Source of the DNA: Candidatus Faecousia excrementipullorum
GTDB taxonomy: Bacteria; Bacillota; Clostridia; Oscillospirales; Oscillospiraceae
Assembly (NCBI GenBank): GCA_018712825.1
Contig: DVGG01000032.1
Span: forward strand, 1 to 59,815
Length of the DNA: 59,815 bases
Direction: 5' to 3'
This document shows positions 31,035 to 40,365 of the stretch, piece after piece. Under the pieces are notes generated by a model, which was not told the origin of the DNA, ran no database searches, and saw only the letters and a list, made by a program, of their open reading frames with translations. Made by a program: the position numbers and the translations under genes. The stretch's first letter is position 1. Each line of letters begins with the position of its first letter.

Positions 31035-33662
31035 TTATTCATCTGTAACCTCATCGGTTTCCTGAGAAAGCTCCGTCAGGTCATCAAAGTCCATCTGAGG
31101 CGCAGAACCCAGACGCATGGTTTCCCACTGCTCCTTGGACACAAGAATGGCTCTGGGCTTGCTGCCCTGGAAAGGACCCACAATACCCCGCTCTTCCATC
31201 TCATCCACAATCCGGGCTGCTCTGGCGTAGCCCAGCTTCAGCCGGCGCTGAAGCATAGAGACGGAAGCCTGACCCGTTTCCAGAATCACGTCCACAGCAG
31301 CCGGGAGCATCTCGTCTCCTTCTACCTCTTCGGCAGCAGGCTCCGGTGCCTGAGAGCCGCTCTTCCCGGTCTGGGCAGCCTTCTTTTCAATCTCCTCCAT
31401 AACCTGTTGGTCATACTCATTCACGGAATTGGACTTGACATAGTTGGCAACCGCCTCCACTTCCCCATCGCTGACAAAGCAGCCCTGCACCCGCTTGGGC
31501 TTTCCATCGCCAATGGGAGCATACAGCATATCACCTCGGCCTACCAGTTTCTCTGCACCCTGGGTATCCAGAATAATCCGGGACTCCATGGCAGATGCCA
31601 CAGCAAAGGCAATTCGGGAAGGGATGTTGGCCTTCATCAGGCCGGTAATCACATCTGCGGAAGGACGCTGGGTGGCGATAATCAGGTGGATACCAGCCGC
31701 ACGGCCCATCTGGGCAATCCGGCAGATGGATTCTTCCACTTCCTTGGCGGCAACCAGCATCAAATCTGCCAGCTCGTCAATAATCACCACAACCTGAGGC
31801 AGCTTTTTGATACCATCATCCGTGCCGTCCGCCAGGCTATTATAAGATTCCAGATCCCGGACACCGGCGTCGGACATGGCCCGGTAGCGGCGCATCATCT
31901 CCGTCACTGCCCACTGCAAGGAACCGGCAGCCTTTTTGGGGTCCGTGACCACCGGAATCAGCAGATGGGGAATGCCGTTGTAAATTCCCAATTCCACCAT
32001 TTTGGGGTCAACCATGATGAGCTTTACATCCTCAGGGCTGGCCTTATACAGAAGAGAGATGATGATGGAGTTCATGCACACGGATTTACCGGAACCGGTG
32101 GTACCGGCAATAAGCATATGGGGAAGCTTTGCAATGTTACCCACAATGCAGTTGCCTCCAATATCCTTGCCCACTGCAAAGGAGGACAGGGACTTGGCCT
32201 GGGCAAAGGCAGGAGAACCGATAACCTCCCGGAGAGACACCGTAGTTACCGCCCGGTTGGGTACCTCGATGCCCACCACGGAAATTTTACCGGGAATGGC
32301 GGCAATCCGGACACCGGTAGCGCCCAGGCTCAGGGCGATGTCATCTGCAGCCGTTGTGAGCTTACTCAGCCGCACGCCCTTTTCCAGCTCCACCTCATAC
32401 CGGGTGACGCTGGGACCTCTGGTGACGTTGATAATATGGGCTTCAATCTTGAAACTGGCCAAAGTCTCATTCAATCGCCGGGAGTTCTCCTTCATCTCCA
32501 CTGTGCCGTCTGCTGCACCACGGGGAGGAAGCTTCAAAAGATCGATGGGCGGGAAGCAATAGGCAGAAGGCTGGGCAGCCTCTCCCATGGCAATCTCCTT
32601 GGCCACTTGGGCCGCAGAGTCCTCCGCATCCTTGGCAGTCACTTTTTCAGGCTTTGCTGCCGGCGCAGGAGGCGCAGCAGGTACCGGTGCAGCCGCCGGG
32701 GCGGGCTGAGGTACAGGCACATCCTCCAAATCCAAAGGCGGCATCTGGGCAGGTATTTTTTCCGGTTCCGGCGCAGGCTGTGCCTTTTTCTCCATCGGGG
32801 GGCTTGCTTCCGGCTGACGTTGGGAGGCAATCACCGGATCATCCACATCTCCACGAATCTGCTCCAGCATATCCTTTGTGCTCTGCTTATCTGCCTGCTG
32901 CTCCTGCCGTTTGGCTTCCATCTCCGCAGCTTTGGTGCGCTTATTTTCCACATAAGCAATGCGCTTGTTGGCAATGTGGTTCACCACCACAGAAGCAGGA
33001 TCCTGCTCCTCCTTTTCCTCCTCATCCCAGTCTCCTCTGGGCCGGTTGCGAATGGCTCGAACCAGGCTGGGAATGGTGATCTGCATACCTCCCAGGAGAG
33101 TCAGGGCAGCTGCCACGAAAAAGATAATGAAAGACATGATGCTTCCACAGAGCCACTCCAAAAGCACCGCCAGGAGGCCGCACAGAACGCCTCCGGTGGT
33201 TCCGGCGGCACCACCCTCATACAAATAGCCCACCAGTCCGAAACCGGTAGGTGCTGCATCACTGCTGGCGCTCAGATGAAACAGACAGCCGCACAACAGC
33301 ACAAAAACGCCGATGCAGATTGTACGCATTTTAACCGGTCTTTTCCCGCTGAAGGCATGGATAAAGAACAGATACAGCACAGCCGGAATAGAAACAGTAA
33401 AGGCAAACTGTCCAATCAGACCAAATATAAAATCTCCCACGAAGGTTACCAGAGCCCCGTCCTCTCCAAAGAAAATCACCAGAAGAACCACAAACAGGGC
33501 AAGAAAAATAACCGAGGAAATCAGTCGGGGAGGAATTTGCCATTCCTCATGGGTTTCCGTTTTTTTCTGAGTGCTTCCTTTTTTTGCGCTTGTTTTGGAT
33601 TTGCCGCTTTTCCCCCTGGCAGACGCAGCCCGTTCCGCCTGGGTTCTTTTGTTATCCGCCAT
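31035..33662 (-). CDS. DNA translocase FtsK/SpoIIIE
   Basis: An 875-residue membrane-anchored ATPase that pumps DNA through the division septum, or into the forespore. Four hydrophobic segments lie in residues about 45-185. A Pro/Ala-rich linker follows (about 230-345). The motor domain has Walker A GTTGSGKSV near residue 530 and Walker B VVVIIDELADLML near residue 628. The C-terminal winged-helix gamma domain (from about 805) contains QRRLKLGYARAARIVDEMEE, which reads KOPS-like DNA motifs. It leads to uppP-like and tepA-like genes upstream in the same direction, so it is the last gene of that operon. Confidence 0.96.
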   Translation of the reverse strand: MADNKRTQAERAASARGKSGKSKTSAKKGSTQKKTETHEEWQIPPRLISSVIFLALFVVLLVIFFGEDGALVTFVGDFIFGLIGQFAFTVSIPAVLYLFFIHAFSGKRPVKMRTICIGVFVLLCGCLFHLSASSDAAPTGFGLVGYLYEGGAAGTTGGVLCGLLAVLLEWLCGSIMSFIIFFVAAALTLLGGMQITIPSLVRAIRNRPRGDWDEEEKEEQDPASVVVNHIANKRIAYVENKRTKAAEMEAKRQEQQADKQSTKDMLEQIRGDVDDPVIASQRQPEASPPMEKKAQPAPEPEKIPAQMPPLDLEDVPVPQPAPAAAPVPAAPPAPAAKPEKVTAKDAEDSAAQVAKEIAMGEAAQPSAYCFPPIDLLKLPPRGAADGTVEMKENSRRLNETLASFKIEAHIINVTRGPSVTRYEVELEKGVRLSKLTTAADDIALSLGATGVRIAAIPGKISVVGIEVPNRAVTTVSLREVIGSPAFAQAKSLSSFAVGKDIGGNCIVGNIAKLPHMLIAGTTGSGKSVCMNSIIISLLYKASPEDVKLIMVDPKMVELGIYNGIPHLLIPVVTDPKKAAGSLQWAVTEMMRRYRAMSDAGVRDLESYNSLADGTDDGIKKLPQVVVIIDELADLMLVAAKEVEESICRIAQMGRAAGIHLIIATQRPSADVITGLMKANIPSRIAFAVASAMESRIILDTQGAEKLVGRGDMLYAPIGDGKPKRVQGCFVSDGEVEAVANYVKSNSVNEYDQQVMEEIEKKAAQTGKSGSQAPEPAAEEVEGDEMLPAAVDVILETGQASVSMLQRRLKLGYARAARIVDEMEERGIVGPFQGSKPRAILVSKEQWETMRLGSAPQMDFDDLTELSQETDEVTDE

Positions 33663-33674
33663 AGTATCCTCCTG

Positions 33675-34490
33675 TCAGGTAATGAGGTAAAGAATCAAAG
33701 AGAAGAATGCAGCGCCCCAGGAATAGTAGGCAAAGCCATAGAAGCCTGTCCAGACAGCCAGGAAGTTCATAAATCGAATGGCCCCAAAGCCACATCCAAA
33801 AGCCGCCGCTCCGGAAAGAAGGCTCAAGGCTACCCTTGCAAAGCTTACCGCCCCCAGGGTCCCCATTGCCATAAAGCCAAAATCAAACAGAATCAAAACC
33901 ACTATAGCCGGGACAGTCAAAAGGAACGCCCAATTCACGGCATTCTTTTGGTCTGCTCCCCGGAGAAGTCCGCTGCTGATAAAGATTCCGGTTCTGGACA
34001 GACCGGAAAAAACCGAAAGCCCGCTCAGTACACCCAAAAGCATGCCGTCCAGTCCAGTCATATGTCTGGCATCTTTATTGCTCTGCCGCACATGCTGGGG
34101 TATGTAGAGGAAAATACCGTTGACTGCAAAAAATGCAGAAAGATACACATAATGCTGCAGTCCCTGGGCCACATTCATGGTAAGGAGCATGACCACCACC
34201 ATGAAAACAGTCGCTGTTTTTATCAAACGAAAATCATATACCGCTCCGGTAACCGGCCCGTATCGTCCTCTTCTGCCCTTTCCACCCCGGAAAAAGGTTT
34301 TCAGAGCATCCCGGTACGCCAGGCACACCGCCCCCAGCAGGCCCATATGCACAAACAGATTCATAAGGTAATCTGTCTGCCCTGTTCCAAACAGGTATCT
34401 TAGAAGCTGTTGGTGGGCCGGAGCGGAGATAGGCAGCATCTCTGCCAATCCGGAAACCACACCGTAAATCAGTGCGTATATTAAGTCCAT
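33675..34490 (-). CDS. Divergent undecaprenyl-diphosphate phosphatase (UppP/BacA family)
   Basis: A 271-residue integral membrane protein with about eight segments. It retains the two UppP motifs in altered form: GVVSGLAEMLPISAPAHQ (canonical E-x-LPISSS-x-H, here PISAPAH) and GLSRTGIFIS (canonical PGTSRSG). The glutamate, first serine, histidine and arginine are kept. UppP recycles the lipid carrier for wall synthesis. The start is ATG 34490 behind AAAGGAGAT; a longer frame begins at 34517. The changes suggest a subgroup with altered specificity or a weakened enzyme. Confidence 0.8.
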   Translation of the reverse strand: MDLIYALIYGVVSGLAEMLPISAPAHQQLLRYLFGTGQTDYLMNLFVHMGLLGAVCLAYRDALKTFFRGGKGRRGRYGPVTGAVYDFRLIKTATVFMVVVMLLTMNVAQGLQHYVYLSAFFAVNGIFLYIPQHVRQSNKDARHMTGLDGMLLGVLSGLSVFSGLSRTGIFISSGLLRGADQKNAVNWAFLLTVPAIVVLILFDFGFMAMGTLGAVSFARVALSLLSGAAAFGCGFGAIRFMNFLAVWTGFYGFAYYSWGAAFFSLILYLIT

Positions 34491-34581
34491 ATTTTGCCTA
34501 TCTCCTTTCCAACGCATTTCAATTCAATTTATCATATCATAAATCCCAGAGAATTTCCAGTAAAATCGTAGATAATTCTTT

Positions 34582-35268
34582 CTATTTTCCCTTGCCCTTT
34601 TCAATCATCTTATGCAAAGCCGCCAGTGCCTCGCTCAGTCCGCCCAATTTGTCAATCAGGCCGGAGGCTACAGCCTCCTTGCCATAGAGAATGGTGCCCA
34701 CATCCGTAGGAATCTCACCGGTGGCCATCATATACTCCTCAAACTTTTCCTTGCTGATTCCGGAGTTTTTTGACACAAAATGGATAATCTGCTCCTGAAT
34801 CCGCTGGAAATAGCGGAAGGTTTGGGGCGCTCCTACCACCATTCCGGTCATCCGCACCGGATGGACTGTCATGCTGGCAGTTGGAGTAATAAAAGACCTT
34901 TTGGTACACACTGCCAGAGGAATACCAATAGAATGGCCGCCGCCCAGCACCAGGGATACGGTGGGCTTCTTCATCCCCGCTACCATTTCTGCGATGGCAA
35001 GCCCCGCCTCAATGTCGCCGCCTACGGTGTTCAGAAGAAGCAGCAGGCCGTCAATCTCCTCGCTCTCCTCGATTCCCGCCAAAAGAGGCAGCACATGTTC
35101 GTACTTTGTGGTTTTTACATTCTCAGGAAGCACCTGATGCCCCTCCACCTGTCCGATAATGGTCAAGGTGTAGATACTTCCCTTGCTGCTGCTGGTAATG
35201 TCCGACCCCAGATCGACCAGCTGCTGCCGGTCTTCTTTTCTCATTTCTGCATTGTTATGGTTTTCCAT
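34582..35268 (-). CDS. ClpP-like serine protease, TepA type
   Basis: A 228-residue cytoplasmic protein of the ClpP/crotonase fold, closest to TepA (translocation-enhancing protein) of Bacillus. The nucleophile is in GGGHSIGIPLAVC (near residue 110) and the His in TASMTVHPVR (near 135). ClpP proper has MGxAAS and a longer N-terminal loop; these are missing. The ATG at 35268 has AGGAGG 7 bases upstream, while the ATG at 35274 abuts it. Its gene lies at the start of a set with the uppP-like and ftsK genes. TepA degrades spore acid-soluble proteins or signal peptides in Bacillus; the same role here is inference. Confidence 0.87.
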   Translation of the reverse strand: MENHNNAEMRKEDRQQLVDLGSDITSSSKGSIYTLTIIGQVEGHQVLPENVKTTKYEHVLPLLAGIEESEEIDGLLLLLNTVGGDIEAGLAIAEMVAGMKKPTVSLVLGGGHSIGIPLAVCTKRSFITPTASMTVHPVRMTGMVVGAPQTFRYFQRIQEQIIHFVSKNSGISKEKFEEYMMATGEIPTDVGTILYGKEAVASGLIDKLGGLSEALAALHKMIEKGKGK

Positions 35269-35340
35269 AATCATACCTCCTGTCAGAAGATAGGTTGTCC
35301 CAATCTGGTCTTTTCATGTAGAACAGGAGGTATTTTCTGA

Positions 35341-35380
35341 ATAAAAAACACCCCGGTTCTGCTTTTGCAAAACCGGGGTT
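35341..35380 (-). terminator. Terminator of the purine operon
   Basis: ACCCCGGTT and AACCGGGGT arms with an inner TGC/GCA pair form a stem at 35348-35380. On the minus strand it is followed by a T-run (GTTTTTTAT). It lies just after the purL stop codon. Confidence 0.9.
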
Positions 35381-35393
35381 GGTAAAAAATGAT

Positions 35394-38300
35394 TTACTTA
35401 AAGTACTTCACTGCCGCCTCAAACATACGGATGTCGTAATTGCCGGGGACGTTGCGGTACAGTCCGGAGCCGATACGCTCACTGTGGCCCATCTTACCGA
35501 ACACACGGCCATCGGGAGAGGTAATGCCCTCAATGGCAAACATGGAATCGTTGGGGTTGAAGTGAATATCGGCGGTGGCATTGCCGTCAAAGTCCACATA
35601 CTGGGTAGCAATCTGTCCATTTTCTGCCAGCTGGCGAATCAGGGCTTCGCTGGCCAGGAAACGACCCTCGCCGTGGGAAATGGGGACATTGTATACGTCT
35701 CCTACCTGGGTCAGGGCCAGCCAGGGGGACTTATTGGAGGCCACCCGGGTGCGGACAATTCGGCTCTGGTGCCGGGCAATGGTGTTGAAGGTCAAAGTGG
35801 GGCAATTCTCATCGGTATCGATAATCTTGCCATAGGGCACCAGTCCCAGCTTGATAAGAGCCTGGAAGCCGTTGCAGATACCGCACATCAAACCGTCCCG
35901 GTCTTCCAACAGGCGGGTAACCCCTTCCTTCACCGCTGCATTACGGAAGAAGGCAGTAATGAACTTGCCGCTGCCGTCCGGCTCATCGCCGCCGGAGAAG
36001 CCGCCGGGGATAAACACCATCTGGGCATCCTGCAAAGCCTTGGCAAAGGTGTCCACACTTCTGGCAATGCCGTCGGCAGAGAGGTTGTTGATAACAATAA
36101 TCTCCGGCTCTGCCCCAGCGTCTGCCATGGCCTTGGCAGAGTCAAATTCACAGTTGGTGCCCGGGAAGGCAGGAATCAGCACCTTGGGCTTTGCCACCTT
36201 TACAGCCGGAGCCACCTGGCAGCCGCCTGTATAGGAGAAGGTTTCCATGGGAGCCTTCTCATGGGTGATGTTGCAGGCATACACGCTTTCCAGCTTGTTC
36301 TCGTAAGTCTTGAGCAACTGGGAAAGGGACACTTCCTCCCCACCCCAGGTCAGACTCATCTTGGAGGTGGTGACACCCAGGACTTTGCCCACCACTTCCT
36401 TGCCGGACATTTCCAGCACGAAGCCGCCATAGCAGTAGCCAAACAGCTCCTGCAGGGTCACATCCCGGTCAAAGTCCACGCCGATGTCATTGCCGAAGGC
36501 CATCTTCATAACTGCCTCGGCTACGCCGCCCATACCGGGGGTATAGGCTGCCACAGCTTCACCGGAGTGAAGGAGCTTTGCCACCTGATCGTAAAGGGCA
36601 ATCAGGGATTCCGCCTTGGGCAGGCCGTTCCCATCCTGCTCCGGGGTTACCAGGCACAGGGTATGACCGGCTGCCTTCAATTCGGGAGACACCACCTGCT
36701 TGGCCTTGCCGGTGGTCACTGCAAAGCTTACCAGAGTGGGGGGCACATCCAGGTTTTCAAAGCTGCCGCTCATGGAGTCCTTGCCGCCGATGGCACCAAT
36801 GCCCAAATCCAGCTGGGCCTGGAACGCACCCAGCAGGGCTGCCAGAGGCTTGCCCCAGCGCTTCTCATCCTTACCCAGGCGCTCAAAGTACTCCTGGAAG
36901 GTCAGGTACACATCGGAGAAGTCTGCACCGGAAGCAATCAGCTTGGAGACGCTCTCTACCACAGCCAGGTATGCACCGTGGTAGGGGCTCTTCTCGGTAA
37001 TGAAGGGGTTATAGCCAAAGGCCATAAAGGAGCAGTCGTCGGTATGCTTCTTCTCCACAGAGATTTTCTGCACCATAGACTGAATGGGGGTCTGCTGATT
37101 CTTGCCGCCAAAGGGCATCAGCACCGTACCGGCACCGATGGTGGAGTCAAACCGCTCGGAAAGGCCCCGCTTGGAGCAGATGTTCAAATCCTGAGCCAAC
37201 TGGTTGTAAAGGTCGGAGAAGCTGCCGCTGACCTCCTTCCGGAAGGAAGCAGGCTGGGCAGGGGCGGCACAGATATGCTTTTCTGCGCCATTGGAGTTCA
37301 GGAATTCCCGGCTGATATCAACGATGGTATTGCCATTCCAGCGCATCACCAGTCTGGGCTCCTCCGTCACTTTTGCCACCGGGCAAGCCTGGAGGTTCTC
37401 CTTGGATGCCAGAGCCAGGAAGGTATCCACGTCCTGAGGCTCTACCACCACAGCCATACGCTCCTGGGACTCAGAGATGGCCAGTTCGGTGCCATCCAGG
37501 CCCTCGTATTTCTTGGGAACGGCATTCAGATTGATTTCCAGGCCGTCTGCCAGCTCACCGATGGCAACGGACACGCCGCCTGCACCAAAGTCATTGCAGC
37601 GCTTAATCAGGCGGCTGGCCTGGGGATTGCGGAACAGGCGCTGAAGCTTCCGCTCCTCAGGAGCGTTGCCCTTCTGCACCTCGGCACCGCAGCTTTCCAG
37701 GGATTCCACCGTGTGGGACTTGGAAGAACCGGTGGCGCCGCCGCAGCCGTCCCGACCGGTACTGCCGCCCAGCAGGATTACCACATCTCCGGGAGCAGGA
37801 ACCTCTCTGCGGACATTCTCCGCAGGAGCCGCTGCAATTACCGCACCAATCTCCATCCGCTTGGCAGCGTAGCCCGGATGGTAGATTTCATCCACAATAC
37901 CGGTAGCCAGACCAATCTGGTTGCCGTAGGAGGAATAGCCGGCGGCAGCGGTGGTGACAATCTTTCTCTGGGGCAGCTTGCCCTGAATGGTCTCATTCAC
38001 CGGCTTGAGAGGATCTGCTGCGCCGGTGACACGCATGGCGCCGTACACATAGGCCCGGCCGGACAGAGGGTCACGGATGGCACCGCCGATACAGGTGGCG
38101 GCACCGCCGAAGGGCTCAATTTCCGTGGGATGGTTGTGGGTTTCGTTTTTGAACAGCAGCAGCCAGGGCTGGCTCTCCCCATCCACCTCCACATTGATTT
38201 TCACGGTACAGGCGTTGATTTCCTCGCTCTCATCCAGCTTGGGCAGCTTTCCATGTACCTTCAGGTATTTTACCGCAATGGTAGCCAAATCCATCAGGCA

Positions 38301-39083
38301 GATGGGCTTGGTACGGCCCAGCTCCTTGCGAACCTCCAGATAATGATCAAAGGCCTTCTGGAGCAGTTCATCTTCAAAGGTGACCTTGTCAATGATGGTA
38401 CCAAAGGTGGTATGCCGGCAATGGTCAGACCAGTAGGTATCAATCATGCGGATTTCCGTGATAGTGGGCTCCCGGCCTTCCTTCCGGAAATAAGCCTGGC
38501 AGAAGGCGATATCCGCCTCGTCCATGGCAAGCCCATACTGACGGATAAAGTCCGCCAGACCCTTTTCGTCCAGCTGGGTAAATCCCTCCATGGTGGCAAC
38601 GGTAGTGGGAATGGCGTACTCCACCTTCAGGGTTTCCGGCTTGGTGAGAGTGGCCTCCCGGGCTTCCACCGGGTTAATCACATACTTCTTGATTTTGGCA
38701 ATGTCTGCATCCTGCAAATCTCCGTACAGGGCGTAGACCTTGGCGGTATGTACCAGAGGACGCTCCCCCTGGGAGATAATCTGGATACATTGGGCAGCAG
38801 AGTCCGCTCTCTGGTCAAACTGACCGGGCAGGTACTCCACGGCAAACACCACAGCTCCCTGCAAGTCCACATCTTCCGTGGCAATATCCAGCTGAGGCTC
38901 GGAAAATACGGTCTTTACCGCATAGTCAAACAGCTCCTTGGAGATGTTCTCTGCATCGTAGCGGTTAATCACCCGGACATTCTGAAGGCCGGGAATATCC
39001 AGAAGATTCCGGCAGTCGCTGAGCAGGGCCTTGGCCTCGTTCGCCAACTCCGGCTTCTTTTCCACAAATACTCTGTATACCAA
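35394..39083 (-). CDS. purL: Phosphoribosylformylglycinamidine synthase, single-chain PurL
   Basis: A 1229-residue one-chain enzyme of purine step 4 (FGAR plus glutamine plus ATP to FGAM). Order: PurS-like N-terminal region, the linker with TDEAD-like stretches, two AIRS/PurM-like halves (SDHCRHTTF, GGAATCIGGAIRD, later GFGGKDSMSG-like block GAIGGKDSMSG), and a C-terminal class I glutaminase with the nucleophile in CGICNGFQAL and the His in SHGEGRF. The start is TTG at 39083: GGGAGG lies 7 bases before it and it yields VYRVFVEKK at the N-terminus. An ATG at 39146 lies inside purD. It is the last gene of the purine operon. Confidence 0.95.
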   Translation of the reverse strand: MVYRVFVEKKPELANEAKALLSDCRNLLDIPGLQNVRVINRYDAENISKELFDYAVKTVFSEPQLDIATEDVDLQGAVVFAVEYLPGQFDQRADSAAQCIQIISQGERPLVHTAKVYALYGDLQDADIAKIKKYVINPVEAREATLTKPETLKVEYAIPTTVATMEGFTQLDEKGLADFIRQYGLAMDEADIAFCQAYFRKEGREPTITEIRMIDTYWSDHCRHTTFGTIIDKVTFEDELLQKAFDHYLEVRKELGRTKPICLMDLATIAVKYLKVHGKLPKLDESEEINACTVKINVEVDGESQPWLLLFKNETHNHPTEIEPFGGAATCIGGAIRDPLSGRAYVYGAMRVTGAADPLKPVNETIQGKLPQRKIVTTAAAGYSSYGNQIGLATGIVDEIYHPGYAAKRMEIGAVIAAAPAENVRREVPAPGDVVILLGGSTGRDGCGGATGSSKSHTVESLESCGAEVQKGNAPEERKLQRLFRNPQASRLIKRCNDFGAGGVSVAIGELADGLEINLNAVPKKYEGLDGTELAISESQERMAVVVEPQDVDTFLALASKENLQACPVAKVTEEPRLVMRWNGNTIVDISREFLNSNGAEKHICAAPAQPASFRKEVSGSFSDLYNQLAQDLNICSKRGLSERFDSTIGAGTVLMPFGGKNQQTPIQSMVQKISVEKKHTDDCSFMAFGYNPFITEKSPYHGAYLAVVESVSKLIASGADFSDVYLTFQEYFERLGKDEKRWGKPLAALLGAFQAQLDLGIGAIGGKDSMSGSFENLDVPPTLVSFAVTTGKAKQVVSPELKAAGHTLCLVTPEQDGNGLPKAESLIALYDQVAKLLHSGEAVAAYTPGMGGVAEAVMKMAFGNDIGVDFDRDVTLQELFGYCYGGFVLEMSGKEVVGKVLGVTTSKMSLTWGGEEVSLSQLLKTYENKLESVYACNITHEKAPMETFSYTGGCQVAPAVKVAKPKVLIPAFPGTNCEFDSAKAMADAGAEPEIIVINNLSADGIARSVDTFAKALQDAQMVFIPGGFSGGDEPDGSGKFITAFFRNAAVKEGVTRLLEDRDGLMCGICNGFQALIKLGLVPYGKIIDTDENCPTLTFNTIARHQSRIVRTRVASNKSPWLALTQVGDVYNVPISHGEGRFLASEALIRQLAENGQIATQYVDFDGNATADIHFNPNDSMFAIEGITSPDGRVFGKMGHSERIGSGLYRNVPGNYDIRMFEAAVKYFK

Positions 39084-39084
39084 C

Positions 39085-40353
39085 TTAATTCCTCCCTGCT
39101 TCCAGCGCTCTTGCGCCGATGTCGTGGCGGTAGTAGCAATTATCAAACCGGATGGTTTCTGTCATGGCATAAGCTTCCCGGATGGCATCCTTCAGACTGT
39201 CCGCAACCGCGGTCACACCCAGCACGCGGCCGCCGGAGGTAACCAGCTGGCCGTCCTTCTGGGCTGCACCTGCCACATACACGTGGGATGCAATCTCCTC
39301 GGGGATAGAAATGGGATAGCCCTTCTCGTAAGCCGTGGGATAACCCTTAGATGCCAGAATGACACAGCAGGCGTAGTCATCCCGAAATTTTACTTCTGTT
39401 TGAGCCAGCGTACCATTGGTGGTTGCCTGCATAATGGTCAGAAGGTCGCTTTCCAGCAGAGGCAGCACCACCTGGGTTTCGGGATCGCCAAAACGGCAGT
39501 TATACTCAATGACCTTGGGGCCGTTGGGAGTAAGCATCAGTCCAAAGTACAGGCAGCCCCGGAAAGTTCTCTCCTCCGCCTTCATGGCACGGATGGTGGG
39601 GAGGAAAATCTCCTCCATACACCGCTGGGCAACCTCTGCCGTGTAGTAGGGATTGGGGGCGACCGTTCCCATGCCGCCGGTATTGAGGCCCGTATCTCCG
39701 TCCCCTGCCCGTTTGTGATCCATGGAGGAAATCATAGGAACAACGGTTTCCCCGTCGGTAAAAGACAGAACAGAAACCTCAGGGCCGGTGAGAAATTCTT
39801 CAATAACAATCTGGTCGCCGCTCTTGCCGAACACCTTATCCTGCATCATGGACCGAACGGCCTCCTTTGCCTCCTGCCGAGTCTGGGCAATAATAACACC
39901 CTTACCCAAAGCCAGGCCGTCTGCCTTGATAACCGTGGGCACCGGAGCCGTATCCAGATACCGAAGGGCGGCTTCCATATCCGTAAACACCTCGTACTGG
40001 GCGGTGGGGATATGGTATTTCTTCATCAGATCCTTGGCAAAAACCTTGCTGCCTTCAATGATGGCGGCGTTTGCTCTGGGGCCGAAGCAGGGAATCCCCT
40101 TCTCCTCCAGGGCATCTACTGCCCCCAAAACCAGAGGATCATCCGGCGCAACAACCGCGTAATCCACCCCATGGGAAACTGCAAACTCTACAATCTGGGG
40201 AATATCCTTGGCTCCGATATTCACGCAGACTGCGTCGGCAGCAATGCCGCCGTTGCCGGGAAGGGCGAAAATCTCCGTAACCTGGGGATTTTCCTTCAGC
40301 TTTTTAATGATGGCGTGCTCCCGGCCGCCGCCGCCCACAACTAAAATCTTCAT
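39085..40353 (-). CDS. purD: Phosphoribosylamine-glycine ligase
   Basis: A 422-residue ATP-grasp enzyme (step 2 of purine synthesis) joining phosphoribosylamine and glycine. It starts MKILVVGGGGREHAI, the family hallmark, and contains the ATP-grasp block VIKADGLALGKGVIIA near residue 140 and YNCRFGDPETQ near residue 283. Both ends are close to neighbouring purine genes (13 bases to the AICARFT gene, purL start within 2 bases of its stop). Confidence 0.97.
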   Translation of the reverse strand: MKILVVGGGGREHAIIKKLKENPQVTEIFALPGNGGIAADAVCVNIGAKDIPQIVEFAVSHGVDYAVVAPDDPLVLGAVDALEEKGIPCFGPRANAAIIEGSKVFAKDLMKKYHIPTAQYEVFTDMEAALRYLDTAPVPTVIKADGLALGKGVIIAQTRQEAKEAVRSMMQDKVFGKSGDQIVIEEFLTGPEVSVLSFTDGETVVPMISSMDHKRAGDGDTGLNTGGMGTVAPNPYYTAEVAQRCMEEIFLPTIRAMKAEERTFRGCLYFGLMLTPNGPKVIEYNCRFGDPETQVVLPLLESDLLTIMQATTNGTLAQTEVKFRDDYACCVILASKGYPTAYEKGYPISIPEEIASHVYVAGAAQKDGQLVTSGGRVLGVTAVADSLKDAIREAYAMTETIRFDNCYYRHDIGARALEAGRN

Positions 40354-40365
40354 ACAAACGCTCCC

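Noticed and set aside
31023-34403. 1126-codon open frame on the plus strand across ftsK and the uppP-like gene
   Set aside because: It is antisense to two clearly recognisable genes and has a low-complexity Arg/His-rich product.
35379-39242. 1287-codon open frame on the plus strand across purL
   Set aside because: It is the antisense of purL; the product has no family features and no ribosome-binding site. Long antisense frames follow from the codon bias of the gene.
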